This document shows positions 1 to 8,985 of a stretch of 64,000 nt of DNA, one piece after another. Source of the stretch: Shewanella pneumatophori (GTDB lineage: Bacteria > Pseudomonadota > Gammaproteobacteria > Enterobacterales > Shewanellaceae); the NCBI RefSeq assembly GCF_023283895.1, contig NZ_JAKILB010000001.1, positions 372,001 to 436,000 of the forward strand, written 5' to 3'. The notes under the pieces were generated by a model. The model made no database searches, had not been told where the DNA came from, and saw only the letters and a program-made list of their open reading frames with translations. Numbering within the stretch: the stretch's first letter is position 1; the number at the start of each line of letters is the position of its first letter. A program made the position numbers and the translations under genes.

Positions 1-103
1 TTTACTGCTTTTGAATTTATCCTAAAATTTAGCCTTAAAATCTAGATCTGAAACTCTTTGGTTTACGCAAACCGGCTATATTTTTTAGGTAAGTATAAGT
101 TGA

Positions 104-703
104 CTACTCGACATTTTTACCCATTAAAAATGCAAGTTCAGCGACATTGCTGACCTGCATCTTTTGCATCACTTTTTGACGGTGTAGCTCTAATGTTCTC
201 TGGGCAATATTCAGTTCTGCAGCAATCACTTTATTAAGCTTGCCTTCAAGTACTTTTTCCATCACCTCTAATTCTCGAGCAGTTAAGGTTGCTAGTTTAC
301 AATCTAGTTGATCTCGTTCAGTTTTACGCTGAACATTAAGTTTAGTTTTTAAGTCTGCTTGTTCGAGTAAGCTTGCTAGTTTGTCACCATCAACCGGCTT
401 TTCTAAAAAATCTAACGCACCTTTTTGAATCGCTTGTACTGCCATGGCGATATTACCGTGGCCGCTTAACATGATCACTGCGATAGGGCTTTGTAATTTA
501 GTTAGATGATTTAGCAGGGCACTGCCATCCATACCCGGCATTTGCACATCAAGTATTGCAATACCTTCGTTATGAATATCAACCTGCTTTAAAAAATTAT
601 CCGCAGATAAAAAACCTTGAGGCTGATAGCCCAGGCCGTTTAACATCCAAGTTAGAGAATCTAACACTGCTTGATCGTCATCAACAAGATACAGATGGGT
701 CAA
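104..703 (-). CDS. FixJ/TtrR-type response regulator
   Basis: A cytoplasmic two-component response regulator of 199 residues. The receiver domain (about 1-120) shows the acidic pocket D8-D10, the phosphoacceptor D52 in LDVQMPGMDG, S80 and the conserved K102 of EKP. The C-terminal part (about 139-195) is a LuxR/FixJ-type helix-turn-helix beginning LTARELEVM. The gene starts one base after the stop of the upstream sensor kinase gene, so the two are almost certainly co-transcribed and form a cognate pair. Inference: it controls the divergent apbE / FMN-lipoprotein / porin genes, since similar palindromes lie in front of those genes and of the sensor. TtrR, DctR and StyR types have this domain order; the ligand cannot be named from sequence. 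Confidence 0.92.
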   Translation of the reverse strand: MTHLYLVDDDQAVLDSLTWMLNGLGYQPQGFLSADNFLKQVDIHNEGIAILDVQMPGMDGSALLNHLTKLQSPIAVIMLSGHGNIAMAVQAIQKGALDFLEKPVDGDKLASLLEQADLKTKLNVQRKTERDQLDCKLATLTARELEVMEKVLEGKLNKVIAAELNIAQRTLELHRQKVMQKMQVSNVAELAFLMGKNVE

Positions 704-704
704 T

Positions 705-2477
705 TTAAGACTCCTTAATCGGTAAAGAAATAGAGATGGTTAATCCTGTAACCTGCTGGTTTTCATCGAAGTTATTTACTGCATGGATCTCACCATCATG
801 CTCTTCAATAATCCGTTTACAAATTATCATCCCTAGACCTAAGCCATGCTCTTTTGAGGTTTCAAATGGGAAGAATAGCCTTTCTAGTGCTGTTTCACTT
901 AAACCAGTACCTCGGTCTTCAAAAGCGATAGTGACCTTGTGAAGATGCTTTACCAGACTTATTGCAAGATAAGGTTGCTCTGCGTCAGCCATAGCATCTA
1001 ATGCATTACGGATGATATTGACAAATACTTGCTGCAACAGGCTAGGGTCGGCAATTAAATCCACCGGCTCACTGACAAGTTTGGGGGTCAAATGCATTCT
1101 AAGAAACTCTGGTGCCATCAAACTTAGGGTTTCCTCTAATACTAAGTTCAAGTTGCACTCGGTCATGACACTAGGCTGCTGACAAAAATGCCTAAAGCGC
1201 TTTATCGTTGACTGGGCTCTATCGACTTGCTGTATCGCCTTGGTCATCGCTTCTTTAAGCTCTGTCTGTTCGTCAGATAAACGGTAAATGCATCCTTGCG
1301 TGAGGTAGCGGATCCCGGCTAAAGGCTGATTTAGCTCATGAGCAATGCCTGATGCCATCTCGCCGGTTAACAAAACACGTTGAGCTTTGTAAAACTGCTT
1401 GGTTTGCTCAAGCAGTGCTTTTTGGGTTTGTGTGTGTTGAGTGATTTCTTGCTGTAGATCGCGAGTGCGAATAACCACCATTCTCTTCACGCGTAGGTGG
1501 TGTACGTAGCCAAAAAACAGCAATATCGAGATAACAATTGCCCAAGGCATGGCGCTCCTGAATATTGAGGTCCAATTGGTCACAAAAGGCCACTGTTGTA
1601 ATTGCTTTAATAGCGTAAATACATGGCTATCATTGACGGTAGCGGACCAGGCGTCATAACGGCCAATTACTGCAGCTTGATCGCTAGACTTTATGTTTAA
1701 AAGTGACTTAATAACTTCTGTGGCAAGGCGATGGTCGGTTTTGCCTAACTTAGAAAATGAATAATAGGGGTATAACTCACTTGAAGTTTGGCAATGAAAA
1801 CTTGTCGTCGGTTTAGTGAGTACCACCTTAAGGCTATTAGCTGGAATATATCCATTGCTTAGTGCTTGCTCTAATACACACGTAGGTAAAATAGCTACAT
1901 CTGCTTTGCCACTAATCACCAGTTGTAATAACTTTTGTTGTGGAAAACCTACAAATTCAAGACTTTTAAAATCTTTAAATGGGTTGAGCTGATTGTGCGC
2001 CATTTCACCAGCCATGATTTGGAAGCCACCAAAAGCTTGCTTGTCAGTAGAAACAGCCGTTAACGACTTTAGATCCCTAAAGCTTTTTACTCGTTCATCA
2101 ACGCGGGTGATAAGCGCTGAGCCAACCGAGCGTGTTGGCTCGTTATTTCCCTGCGGGACTAGGGTCAGCAGACTCGTAGTACCAAAATCCTTTTTATAAC
2201 TTACACCAGTCAAAGCATTGGTGATTAAAAAATCGAGTTTTCCTTCTGCAACACTAGAATCTAGTTCGCTTGGCGTTAACGCTACTAACTCAAATGGTCT
2301 ATTAAGATCTTTCTCTATTCTAGCCACGGTAGGAAGCCAGCGCTCAGTTACGCTGTCCGTATGGGTAAAAGCCAATACTCCCACTCGAATAGGAGCGCTC
2401 TGAGCTAAGGCGTAGCTACTGAAAGCAAATAACGAAAAGCATGCGATAGCGATAGATTTAGGAAACGTTTTTATCAT
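705..2477 (-). CDS. Sensor histidine kinase with periplasmic PhnD-like domain (TtrS-like)
   Basis: A membrane sensor kinase of 590 residues. Residues 1-25 are a signal peptide ending ALA. Residues about 30-300 resemble a PhnD/phosphonate-binding-like periplasmic solute-binding domain, as in the tetrathionate sensor TtrS. A single membrane helix lies at about 311-327. A coiled linker follows, then a HisKA domain with the phosphorylated H380 in IAHELNQPL, and a HATPase domain with N-box NIIRNALDAM and a GLGLGM G2 box. It is immediately upstream of its response regulator gene. Location beside ApbE, an FMN-binding lipoprotein and a porin suggests it senses a periplasmic compound related to that system. 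The ligand could be an oxyanion or a small organic molecule; nothing in the sequence decides this. Confidence 0.9.
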   Translation of the reverse strand: MIKTFPKSIAIACFSLFAFSSYALAQSAPIRVGVLAFTHTDSVTERWLPTVARIEKDLNRPFELVALTPSELDSSVAEGKLDFLITNALTGVSYKKDFGTTSLLTLVPQGNNEPTRSVGSALITRVDERVKSFRDLKSLTAVSTDKQAFGGFQIMAGEMAHNQLNPFKDFKSLEFVGFPQQKLLQLVISGKADVAILPTCVLEQALSNGYIPANSLKVVLTKPTTSFHCQTSSELYPYYSFSKLGKTDHRLATEVIKSLLNIKSSDQAAVIGRYDAWSATVNDSHVFTLLKQLQQWPFVTNWTSIFRSAMPWAIVISILLFFGYVHHLRVKRMVVIRTRDLQQEITQHTQTQKALLEQTKQFYKAQRVLLTGEMASGIAHELNQPLAGIRYLTQGCIYRLSDEQTELKEAMTKAIQQVDRAQSTIKRFRHFCQQPSVMTECNLNLVLEETLSLMAPEFLRMHLTPKLVSEPVDLIADPSLLQQVFVNIIRNALDAMADAEQPYLAISLVKHLHKVTIAFEDRGTGLSETALERLFFPFETSKEHGLGLGMIICKRIIEEHDGEIHAVNNFDENQQVTGLTISISLPIKES

Positions 2478-2579
2478 TTTTGGCTTTATAGAGGAAATAC
2501 CCGTGTATTATGACTCCATTATAGATGTTTGTAGAAATAAACAGCGTGCTAAGTGAAGCTAGTCACATAAATGAAAGCA

Positions 2580-2595
2580 TTGCGGAAAACCGCTA
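2580..2595. promoter_or_regulatory. Imperfect palindrome upstream of the sensor kinase gene
   Basis: TTGCGGAAAACCGCTA is an inverted repeat with one mismatch in the outer arms, about 100 bases upstream of the sensor kinase start. It matches the outer bases of the perfect palindrome at 4057-4072. Two related sites in front of genes of the same cluster suggest a shared operator, most simply for the FixJ-type regulator. This is inference from sequence similarity only. Confidence 0.4.
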
Positions 2596-2752
2596 CAGGA
2601 TAAATATTTACTGTTAATTATAATCTTACAGCAGTTCTAATAATTGTTGATTTACTTGCTGTTAAATATTTAGTTGTGTTTTTATTTTATATGCCTCGGA
2701 TGATTTATACTTATCAACCGAGGTTTAAAATAAATGTCAAAATTATAAATGG

Positions 2753-3961
2753 TTAGTGTTTAATCTTGTAGTTTTTAAAGTTATTACTAGTCACTTTTTC
2801 TCCATCGCTATTTAAATACCAAACGGCTTCTACTTCATCATGCTCATTAACGTATTTTACCGCGTGTTCTAGTGGCATTAGAAAAAGCATAGTTGAGATA
2901 ATATCTGCATAAATATGGTTACTATTCATTACGACAGTTGTTGCAACACCAGTTTCTTTCGGGAAAAGTGTTTTAGGGTTGATTATATGGTGATATTCTT
3001 TTCCTTGTACTCGATAATAGCGCAAGTAATTACCACTAGAAACTAAACTTATATCTTGGCCTGTCAAAACCTCATGATATTGGCCATTAAAATTTAAACA
3101 TTTTCTTAGAGAATTATTAAACTTTTTACAGATAGGATCTTCGATAGCGGTGGTAAAGTTACGGCCTTCAGGGTGTATTCCATAATGGCGAATATTGCCG
3201 CCAGCGTTAATCATAAAGTTGTTAACTCCATCGGCTTTTAGCTGACGATATACCATTTCAGCCATCCAGCCTTTAGCCACTCCACCTAAATCAATACTCA
3301 TCCCTGCTTGCATTTGTATGGTGTTATTAACGGTATCTAAATTTATATTATCTATATCTATTAGGTGCTTGACGGAGTTTAACTCAGCTTCAATTGGAAT
3401 GTCGCACTCGTCATCTAGCTTACGTTGTCCTTTACATTGAGCCCGATAGCCACGCCAAATATCAATAATAGGTGATAGAGCGATATTAAAAAAACCTTCT
3501 GATTTATCATGCCAATCTATACTTGCCTCAAGCAGTTCAGTTAACTCAGGTTCGATGTGATGCAATTTTTCAGGCGCATTATTAATCGATTTAATATTTG
3601 TAACATGAGGGTAAGTGCTGTAGTTAGAAGCTAAGTAATGGTATTTCTGAATAACATTTAAGCTGTTACACAATACCTTATTAAGGTTATCAACTTCATT
3701 GTCATAGATATCAATAGAAATTGATGTTCCGAAATATTTAAGCGTTGTTAAGTTAGATACACCATTCTTATAGCTAATAAGTGCATTACCGTTACATTGG
3801 TACGGATTACCATTAGTATCAACTTTGATTACTTCAAAGTCTGGCGCTATTGGTAAATCTTTATGTTCTAAAGCCTGTGCGCTGGAGATAAACCCACAAG
3901 ACAAACTAGATAATAAAAAAAATATTGGGGTGAGCTTCATAATAAAAGTTAACAAGGACAT
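2753..3961 (-). CDS. apbE: ApbE-family FAD:protein FMN transferase, exported
   Basis: Predicted periplasmic flavin transferase that attaches FMN through a phosphoester bond to Thr/Ser of target proteins. Length is 402 residues, including an N-terminal signal sequence ending near SSAQA (Met8 at 3940 could be the true start; neither start has a convincing ribosome site). ApbE signatures are present: DLGGVAKGWMAE, NAGGNIRHYG, HHIINPKTLFP and the C-terminal metal site region ADIISTMLFLM. The usual DP of the HI(I)DP motif is NP here. Several extra cysteines (for example in CKGQRKLDDEC and CKKFNNSLRKC) are unusual and could form disulfides. The gene is divergent from the FMN_bind lipoprotein at 4135, which has a flavinylation motif and is the obvious substrate. 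Confidence 0.9.
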   Translation of the reverse strand: MSLLTFIMKLTPIFFLLSSLSCGFISSAQALEHKDLPIAPDFEVIKVDTNGNPYQCNGNALISYKNGVSNLTTLKYFGTSISIDIYDNEVDNLNKVLCNSLNVIQKYHYLASNYSTYPHVTNIKSINNAPEKLHHIEPELTELLEASIDWHDKSEGFFNIALSPIIDIWRGYRAQCKGQRKLDDECDIPIEAELNSVKHLIDIDNINLDTVNNTIQMQAGMSIDLGGVAKGWMAEMVYRQLKADGVNNFMINAGGNIRHYGIHPEGRNFTTAIEDPICKKFNNSLRKCLNFNGQYHEVLTGQDISLVSSGNYLRYYRVQGKEYHHIINPKTLFPKETGVATTVVMNSNHIYADIISTMLFLMPLEHAVKYVNEHDEVEAVWYLNSDGEKVTSNNFKNYKIKH

Positions 3962-4056
3962 TGTGTGCTAAAGGAATAACATAAATATCTAAAATTATAA
4001 TGTGCGTGATTAATAAATGTTAACCAAGTCAAAAAACTGCAACTCAGATATACCAG

Positions 4057-4072
4057 TTGCGGATTTCCGCAA
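4057..4072. promoter_or_regulatory. 16-bp perfect palindrome between apbE and the FMN lipoprotein gene
   Basis: TTGCGGATTTCCGCAA has two perfect 7-base arms around TT. It sits in the 173-base divergent region, 63 bases before the lipoprotein start and about 96 bases before apbE, so one site could serve both promoters. The similar site at 2580-2595 supports a cluster-specific operator. The binding protein is inferred to be the FixJ-type regulator. Confidence 0.5.
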
Positions 4073-4134
4073 TTGTAGAGAATTTTAATCCTTATATTCT
4101 GGCCTTAATGAAATAACCCATTAAGGCTGACAAA

Positions 4135-5478
4135 ATGAAAAGCTTAAAAAAATTCAATAAATCCATAATTAGTGGCGCTGTACTTTTTGCCACCATGACC
4201 CTAGCTGGTTGTTCAACAACAATGGAGCAGGGCAAGTATGCTGATGGTACTCACGATGTGTCAGCTAAGGGCAAGAAAGGCCTGATCACCTTAACAGTTG
4301 AAGTTGAAAATGGTCATATCGTAGATATAAAAACCAAATCTCATAACGAAACTGAATCACTGTATTTAAACGCAGAGCGTTTATTGTCTCAAATCGTTGC
4401 AAAAAATGGCCACGAGGGAATTGATGCGGTATCTGGCGCAACCTATTCTTCGAACGGTATTTTAGAAGCTATTAACTCTTTACCAAGAGCAAATGGTAGT
4501 CAACCAGAATACGTTGCGGTTGGTGCTAAAGAAGAAAATGCTGACGATAACTTTAAACTTAAGTGGTCTATTCAACCAGATCTAGGCTTAATCAAAGGTG
4601 ACTACTACTACGAAGAAGCGCGCTTCCGCCAAGGTCACATGGGCAGTGTCGCAATAGTTACTGAACTTAACAATGCTAAAAACGTGATTTTTGCTGAGTT
4701 TAACGAAAGCGGTCGTCCAAATTATTACACGCGCTTATACCAAAACGTGCCTAAGCGTATGTCTGAATATAATTTTTCAATGGGTAAGAAAAAGGGAACT
4801 GCTTGGGTTCAGTCAGCGTTAACCATGGAAAAGTTAATGGTTGAGCAGGACAAGTTAACTTTTGACCTAAATCCAGAATACGACGCTAAGTTAGGCAACA
4901 AGCTTAAAGAGCCAAATCGCCTTAAGTATTTAGGTATTGATGTTGTTGCTGGTGCATCAAACAGTATTCAACAATCTATGGTTCCATTAACAGCAAAGAT
5001 CCATGAAAAAATTAATGGACAAGGTAGCAACCAAAGATTTTATCAACAAGCTGAAAAATTAATGGATGCTAAAGGCAAGTGGACCGGTGTAACTGCGATG
5101 CTACGTATTGTTGTAGATACCGACACTAAGCAAATTACCAAAGCCCATTATGATGAAATCTTCGCTGATGAAAAGGCGCAAATTAAAGATGCATCACAAA
5201 AGAAATTCTACCGTCAATCAAAGTACGAATCTATTAATTATGTAGAGCCAGCTCGTATCGGTTTTAACGTGATGATCGATGGGCTAAATGCGCACCTTCA
5301 ACAAGGTGGTTCACTTTTCATGATTGATGATTTGCCAGCAACTGGCGACACAGGCAGTTATGCCGCAACTGGTTTTACAAAGCGCTCAAACTCTTGGGAT
5401 AACTACCTAAATTTAGCTGATGTTTTGTATAAGGAAATGCGCCAGGACGGCATGATCCTAGAACATAAAAAACAATAA
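4135..5478 (+). CDS. FMN_bind-domain lipoprotein, probable ApbE substrate
   Basis: A lipoprotein of 447 residues with signal peptide and lipobox LAGC (lipid-bearing Cys26). Residues about 33-117 form an FMN_bind domain (GKYADGTHDVSAKGKKG start) with the flavinylation motif S100-G-A-T103, so T103 is the likely covalent FMN site. Two further blocks starting near residues 170 and 316 look like degenerate repeats of the same fold; the second ends VVAGASNS at about 270-277, where SGAT has become AGAS, and the third has no clear motif. The gene is divergent from apbE and followed by a porin 79 bases downstream. Covalently flavinylated lipoproteins act as periplasmic or surface electron carriers (the PplA type in Listeria is the best-known comparison). 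The electron donor and acceptor here are unknown. Confidence 0.85.
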   Translation: MKSLKKFNKSIISGAVLFATMTLAGCSTTMEQGKYADGTHDVSAKGKKGLITLTVEVENGHIVDIKTKSHNETESLYLNAERLLSQIVAKNGHEGIDAVSGATYSSNGILEAINSLPRANGSQPEYVAVGAKEENADDNFKLKWSIQPDLGLIKGDYYYEEARFRQGHMGSVAIVTELNNAKNVIFAEFNESGRPNYYTRLYQNVPKRMSEYNFSMGKKKGTAWVQSALTMEKLMVEQDKLTFDLNPEYDAKLGNKLKEPNRLKYLGIDVVAGASNSIQQSMVPLTAKIHEKINGQGSNQRFYQQAEKLMDAKGKWTGVTAMLRIVVDTDTKQITKAHYDEIFADEKAQIKDASQKKFYRQSKYESINYVEPARIGFNVMIDGLNAHLQQGGSLFMIDDLPATGDTGSYAATGFTKRSNSWDNYLNLADVLYKEMRQDGMILEHKKQ

Positions 5479-5482
5479 ATAG

Positions 5483-5525
5483 CCCTAATACACGACTCCC
5501 AAATGTCGAAGTATTAGGGAGTCGT
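5483..5525 (+). promoter_or_regulatory. Two overlapping, competing hairpins before the porin gene
   Basis: CCCTAATAC (5483-5491) pairs with GTATTAGGG (5511-5519), and ACGACTCCC (5492-5500) pairs with GGGAGTCGT (5517-5525). The partners share GGG at 5517-5519, so both cannot fully form together. No run of T follows, so a simple terminator is unlikely. It could be an mRNA processing or attenuation structure that sets porin expression relative to the lipoprotein gene. Confidence 0.45.
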
Positions 5526-5557
5526 CTGACTTTTAAGTTTATATATTAAGAGAATAG

Positions 5558-6598
5558 ATGATGAAAACAGTTAAACTAACTTTGCTAGCTGCTGCAATTA
5601 TGGCCTCACCAAGTGTTATGGCTGACGCGTATAAGTTTTATGGTCGTATTGATTATTCAGTTACCAATTCAGATAGCGGCAGTGCAACCCATAGTGGTAA
5701 GAGCGGCACGATTCTAGAAAATAACTGGACCCGCCTGGGTGTCAAAGGTAACGCTGCACTTAATCAAGATTTTACCGTTTTTTACCAAATCGAAGTGGGT
5801 GTTAACGGTGCTAGCGAAGGTAAGAACAATAATCCTTTTTCAGCACGACCAACATTTTTGGGAATAAAGCATTCAACTGCAGGTCAACTTGCAGCAGGTC
5901 GAATCGATCCTGTATTTAAGATGGCCAAAGGCACATCGGATGCAATGGATATGTATTCACTAAAGCATGACCGTTTGTTTGCTGGTGATAAGCGTTGGGG
6001 CGACTCGCTAGAATACAAAACTGTAAAATGGAATAAGCTGCAATTCGGTGCAAGCTACATTCTAGAAGATAACTACTATGGTGAAGATGATGTTCGTCGT
6101 GATAATGGTAACTATCAAGTTGCATTAACCTATGGCGATAAGTTATTCAAAACCGGCGATTTATATTTAGCTGCTGCTTATACCGATGGTGTTGAAGACA
6201 TCAAAGGTACTCGTCTTGTAGCACAATACAAATATAACAACCTGATGCTTGGTACTATGTACCAAACTTCTGAAATCGTAAACCCAAATAAAGATAATTG
6301 GCAGCAGCGTGATGGCGACGGCTTTATTGTCAGTGCTAAATATCAAATAGATAAGTTGACCTTAAAAGCGCAATACGGACAAGATGACTCGGGTACCGGT
6401 GTGATTGCCAACCGTATTTATGACAAGTTAGGTGCTGCGGCAACTGAAGTTCCAGAAGTGTCTACTTGGGCTGTTGGTGCGGAATATCGGTTATCAAAAT
6501 CAACTCGTGTGCATACCGAAATTGGTCAGTTTGAGATTAAGCAATACTCAGACTTTGATGACACTATCGCCAGCATTGGTTTTAGAATCGATTTTTAA
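5558..6598 (+). CDS. Gram-negative general-type porin
   Basis: An outer-membrane beta-barrel of 346 residues (Met1 or Met2). The signal peptide ends SVMADA. Mature sequence begins YKFYGRIDYS and contains the alternating aromatic strands and N-WTRLGVKG motif typical of the OmpC/porin_4 type. It ends in FRIDF, with the terminal Phe needed for barrel insertion. The gene follows the FMN lipoprotein in the same direction with only 79 bases between, so co-expression is likely. The proposed job is entry of a substrate for the flavin system, but it could also be a general diffusion channel. Confidence 0.88.
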   Translation: MMKTVKLTLLAAAIMASPSVMADAYKFYGRIDYSVTNSDSGSATHSGKSGTILENNWTRLGVKGNAALNQDFTVFYQIEVGVNGASEGKNNNPFSARPTFLGIKHSTAGQLAAGRIDPVFKMAKGTSDAMDMYSLKHDRLFAGDKRWGDSLEYKTVKWNKLQFGASYILEDNYYGEDDVRRDNGNYQVALTYGDKLFKTGDLYLAAAYTDGVEDIKGTRLVAQYKYNNLMLGTMYQTSEIVNPNKDNWQQRDGDGFIVSAKYQIDKLTLKAQYGQDDSGTGVIANRIYDKLGAAATEVPEVSTWAVGAEYRLSKSTRVHTEIGQFEIKQYSDFDDTIASIGFRIDF

Positions 6599-6611
6599 GC
6601 GTTAAAATTTC

Positions 6612-6637
6612 TTGAGACTTTTCATTTCTAGTCTCAA
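6612..6637 (+). terminator. Hairpin after the porin gene
   Basis: TTGAGACT and AGTCTCAA form an 8-bp stem with a 10-base loop, 13 bases after the porin stop and followed by an AT-rich stretch. The T run is weak, so efficiency is uncertain. Confidence 0.5.
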
Positions 6638-7009
6638 AATTTGCCCCCATGGAGCGTACACGGAAGTACGTTATCCATTCTAACTTCTTGTTATACCGCC
6701 TCTATCCTATCTACACTTTTATTCATAAGTTTTACTAAATATGCAGTTTTGTTAAAAATATCTCGGGATTATATTTTGATTTATAAGTTTTTATGCAGTC
6801 TGGGTGACTAGAATTAGTTTATGAAAATCAGCATAAACTTAGCGTAAAAATCTCAGTTTAAATACACTAACTAGAACAGGCATAACCGCTTTTCGTGAAC
6901 TTTTAAGTTAACTTTTCATAATTGTCTGATTAGTACACTAGCGCTGTGACTCGTTGAAACACTAAATTTCAGGTATGATAGGCCTCCTTATTCACTTGAG
7001 TTTGTAGTC
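6638..7009. other. Intergenic, no gene seen
   Basis: No open frame of note. It contains GTTAAAAATATCTCGGG at 6751-6767, which recurs exactly at 49265-49281 in another intergenic region. The promoter for the pseudouridine synthase gene must lie here. Confidence 0.5.
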
Positions 7010-7783
7010 GTGTCTAACTCTAATTCATCATATCTTGCTTCAGCTGCAGATGACTTTATTGCGCCTCCTTGCTTTGAAGAAATAAAAATCTTGTTCCAAG
7101 ATGAACATATTTTATTAATCAATAAGCCATCTGGTTTGTTGTCACTCTCTGGTAAGCACCCGGCAAACTTAGATTCAGTTCACCACCGGCTAGTGAAAAT
7201 GTTTCCTACTTGCACTTTAGTGCATAGGTTAGATCTGGGGACTTCAGGGCTAATGGTGATCGCATTAAATAAACAGATCAATGCGTTATTGTGTAAACAG
7301 TTCAGCCAGCGAAGCGTAGATAAAACTTATACCGCACTATTGTTAGGGAAATTGACCAAACAACAAGGTGTTATCGAGGCGCCAATAGCTAAAGATAAGC
7401 CTAATTTTCCGAAGATGAAGATCTGTTTGTTGGAGGGGAAACCGGCAAAATCCATTTATCGGCTAATTGGTGAAGAGGTTTATTCTAACCAAAATTGTGA
7501 AAGTAGATTGAATAATCTCAGAGAAAATCATGGTGAAAAAAAACAGGCGCATAAAGACTTTACAACTATAAGTCGGGTAGAGTTGATCCCTGAAACTGGG
7601 CGCACTCACCAACTTAGAATCCATACTCACAATATTGGTCATCCCATTATCGGTTGTGACTTATATGGCGACGCTTATTCTTATCAAGTTGCACCTCGAC
7701 TAATGCTACATGCTACGCGACTAGAGTTTAACCATCCCATTACGGGAGAACGGATTTTTGCAAATTGTCCTTGTCCCTTTTAA
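7010..7783 (+). CDS. RluA-family RNA pseudouridine synthase
   Basis: Converts uridine to pseudouridine in rRNA or tRNA. 257 residues from a GTG start. The catalytic motif HRLDLGTSGLMVIA (about 73-86, catalytic Asp) is followed by the usual DKTYTALLLG and PETGRTHQLRIH motifs and a C-terminal MLHATRLEFNHP. There is no S4 domain, as in RluA itself (about 219 residues). About 28 extra polar residues sit between KSIYRLIGEE and TTISRVEL, where RluA proteins are normally continuous. The precise target (23S U746/tRNA U32 for RluA) cannot be assigned from sequence. It is monocistronic, with no strong ribosome site before the GTG. Confidence 0.88.
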   Translation: MSNSNSSYLASAADDFIAPPCFEEIKILFQDEHILLINKPSGLLSLSGKHPANLDSVHHRLVKMFPTCTLVHRLDLGTSGLMVIALNKQINALLCKQFSQRSVDKTYTALLLGKLTKQQGVIEAPIAKDKPNFPKMKICLLEGKPAKSIYRLIGEEVYSNQNCESRLNNLRENHGEKKQAHKDFTTISRVELIPETGRTHQLRIHTHNIGHPIIGCDLYGDAYSYQVAPRLMLHATRLEFNHPITGERIFANCPCPF

Positions 7784-7932
7784 GCCATGGTAGGACTTAT
7801 TTGCATCATTAATGTAAGTATTAAATCTAGGCACCAAGGCAAACATAAGGGTCGATAATGTAACGCTTTTCACTTTAATTTGTATTAATAAACTTAAGCG
7901 GAACGTCTAACTAAATCGTTAATATTAATGAT

Positions 7933-8985
7933 TTAGTCTTTTGGTTTTAAGTAGTGACGTAAGGATCGTGGATCCGTGTGACCAGTTCTAGCCATGATAT
8001 ATAAGTGATCTTTATCATTTTCATGTAGCTGGGTAACACAACCGCTTCGTAAACTATGGGCGCCAAAAAATTGAGAATTTAGTCCGGCTTTATCACAATA
8101 CTTTTTAATCATTTGATAAATATCGTCGCCTTTCAAAAAACCTTTACCGGCTTTACCTTGAGTAATTTGATAGTCACGAATGGAATTACCATCGCGACTA
8201 AGGGATCTAAATAGGTGCCCTTGCTTTAATTTGGTCGCATTTAACCAAAGTTGCACCGCATCATACGCAGAAAAAAGCTCATGCTTGGGAAGATCTTTCC
8301 ATTCGCGTTGGCCTTGTTGGTTGCTTTTTGAGTAGGGAACTCTGACTTTTAACTTATCTCTTAAAAAACTAATATGTTCAATTTTTACTTCTGCTAGCTC
8401 TGAACGTCTAAAGCCACCTTGCAAGCCCAACTGTAAAATAGCTTTATCTCTTAATCGGGTTAACTCCTGTGGTTGCTGATCGATAATCGCAAGTAACATT
8501 TCTAATTCATCATAAGTGATTGGTTGCTGATCATAATCAGATGTATGTCGATATTGATTACGCATTAGACCACGCATCACCCTGATCACCAAAGGGTGTT
8601 CTGTGGGTGAATGATGTGCGGCTTGAATATGGAAAAATCTTATCGCCGCTAATCGTGAGTTAATTGTTTGCTTTGAAAGCTGGTGGCCGTTTTTCTCTTG
8701 ATAAATTTCTTTTTGATGACCGATAAAGGAAATAACACTTCTAGGGTCAGCGGGTAGGGCACTCAGATTATGTTGGTCACAATAGTTTTTAAAAATAGTA
8801 AAACTAGATTGATAGGCCCGGCGTGTATTGGCCGAGATCTCATATTGTGTTTCACTGGCAGCACTTTTGTAATCATCAAGAATCGATAAAGGTAACTGAT
8901 TTTCTTGGAAAAACTTTTCATTAGAATCGTGTGCTGATTGTTGCTTAGTTACTAATGCACTATTAAATTGAGTCAGTTCGTTCAT
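7933..8985 (-). CDS. Tyrosine recombinase / integrase
   Basis: A site-specific recombinase of 350 residues. The N-terminal SAM-like core-binding domain (about 45-150) contains TRRAYQSSFTIFKNYC. The catalytic domain has R in GGFRRSEL, the H310-S-L-R313 box, H336 in GHTDP and nucleophile Y345 in LRHYLKP, so the active site looks complete. It lacks the extra helix that marks integron integrases as far as I can see. No tRNA or obvious direct repeat flanks it, so a current element boundary cannot be drawn. It stands at the left edge of a 2.3 kb stretch without genes, and the two may be parts of one old insertion. Confidence 0.85.
   Translation of the reverse strand: MNELTQFNSALVTKQQSAHDSNEKFFQENQLPLSILDDYKSAASETQYEISANTRRAYQSSFTIFKNYCDQHNLSALPADPRSVISFIGHQKEIYQEKNGHQLSKQTINSRLAAIRFFHIQAAHHSPTEHPLVIRVMRGLMRNQYRHTSDYDQQPITYDELEMLLAIIDQQPQELTRLRDKAILQLGLQGGFRRSELAEVKIEHISFLRDKLKVRVPYSKSNQQGQREWKDLPKHELFSAYDAVQLWLNATKLKQGHLFRSLSRDGNSIRDYQITQGKAGKGFLKGDDIYQMIKKYCDKAGLNSQFFGAHSLRSGCVTQLHENDKDHLYIMARTGHTDPRSLRHYLKPKD

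Noticed and set aside
7933-8985. Integron integrase with a cassette array
   Set aside because: The protein lacks the integron-specific patch as far as I can tell, and the downstream DNA shows no attC-like sites or cassettes.
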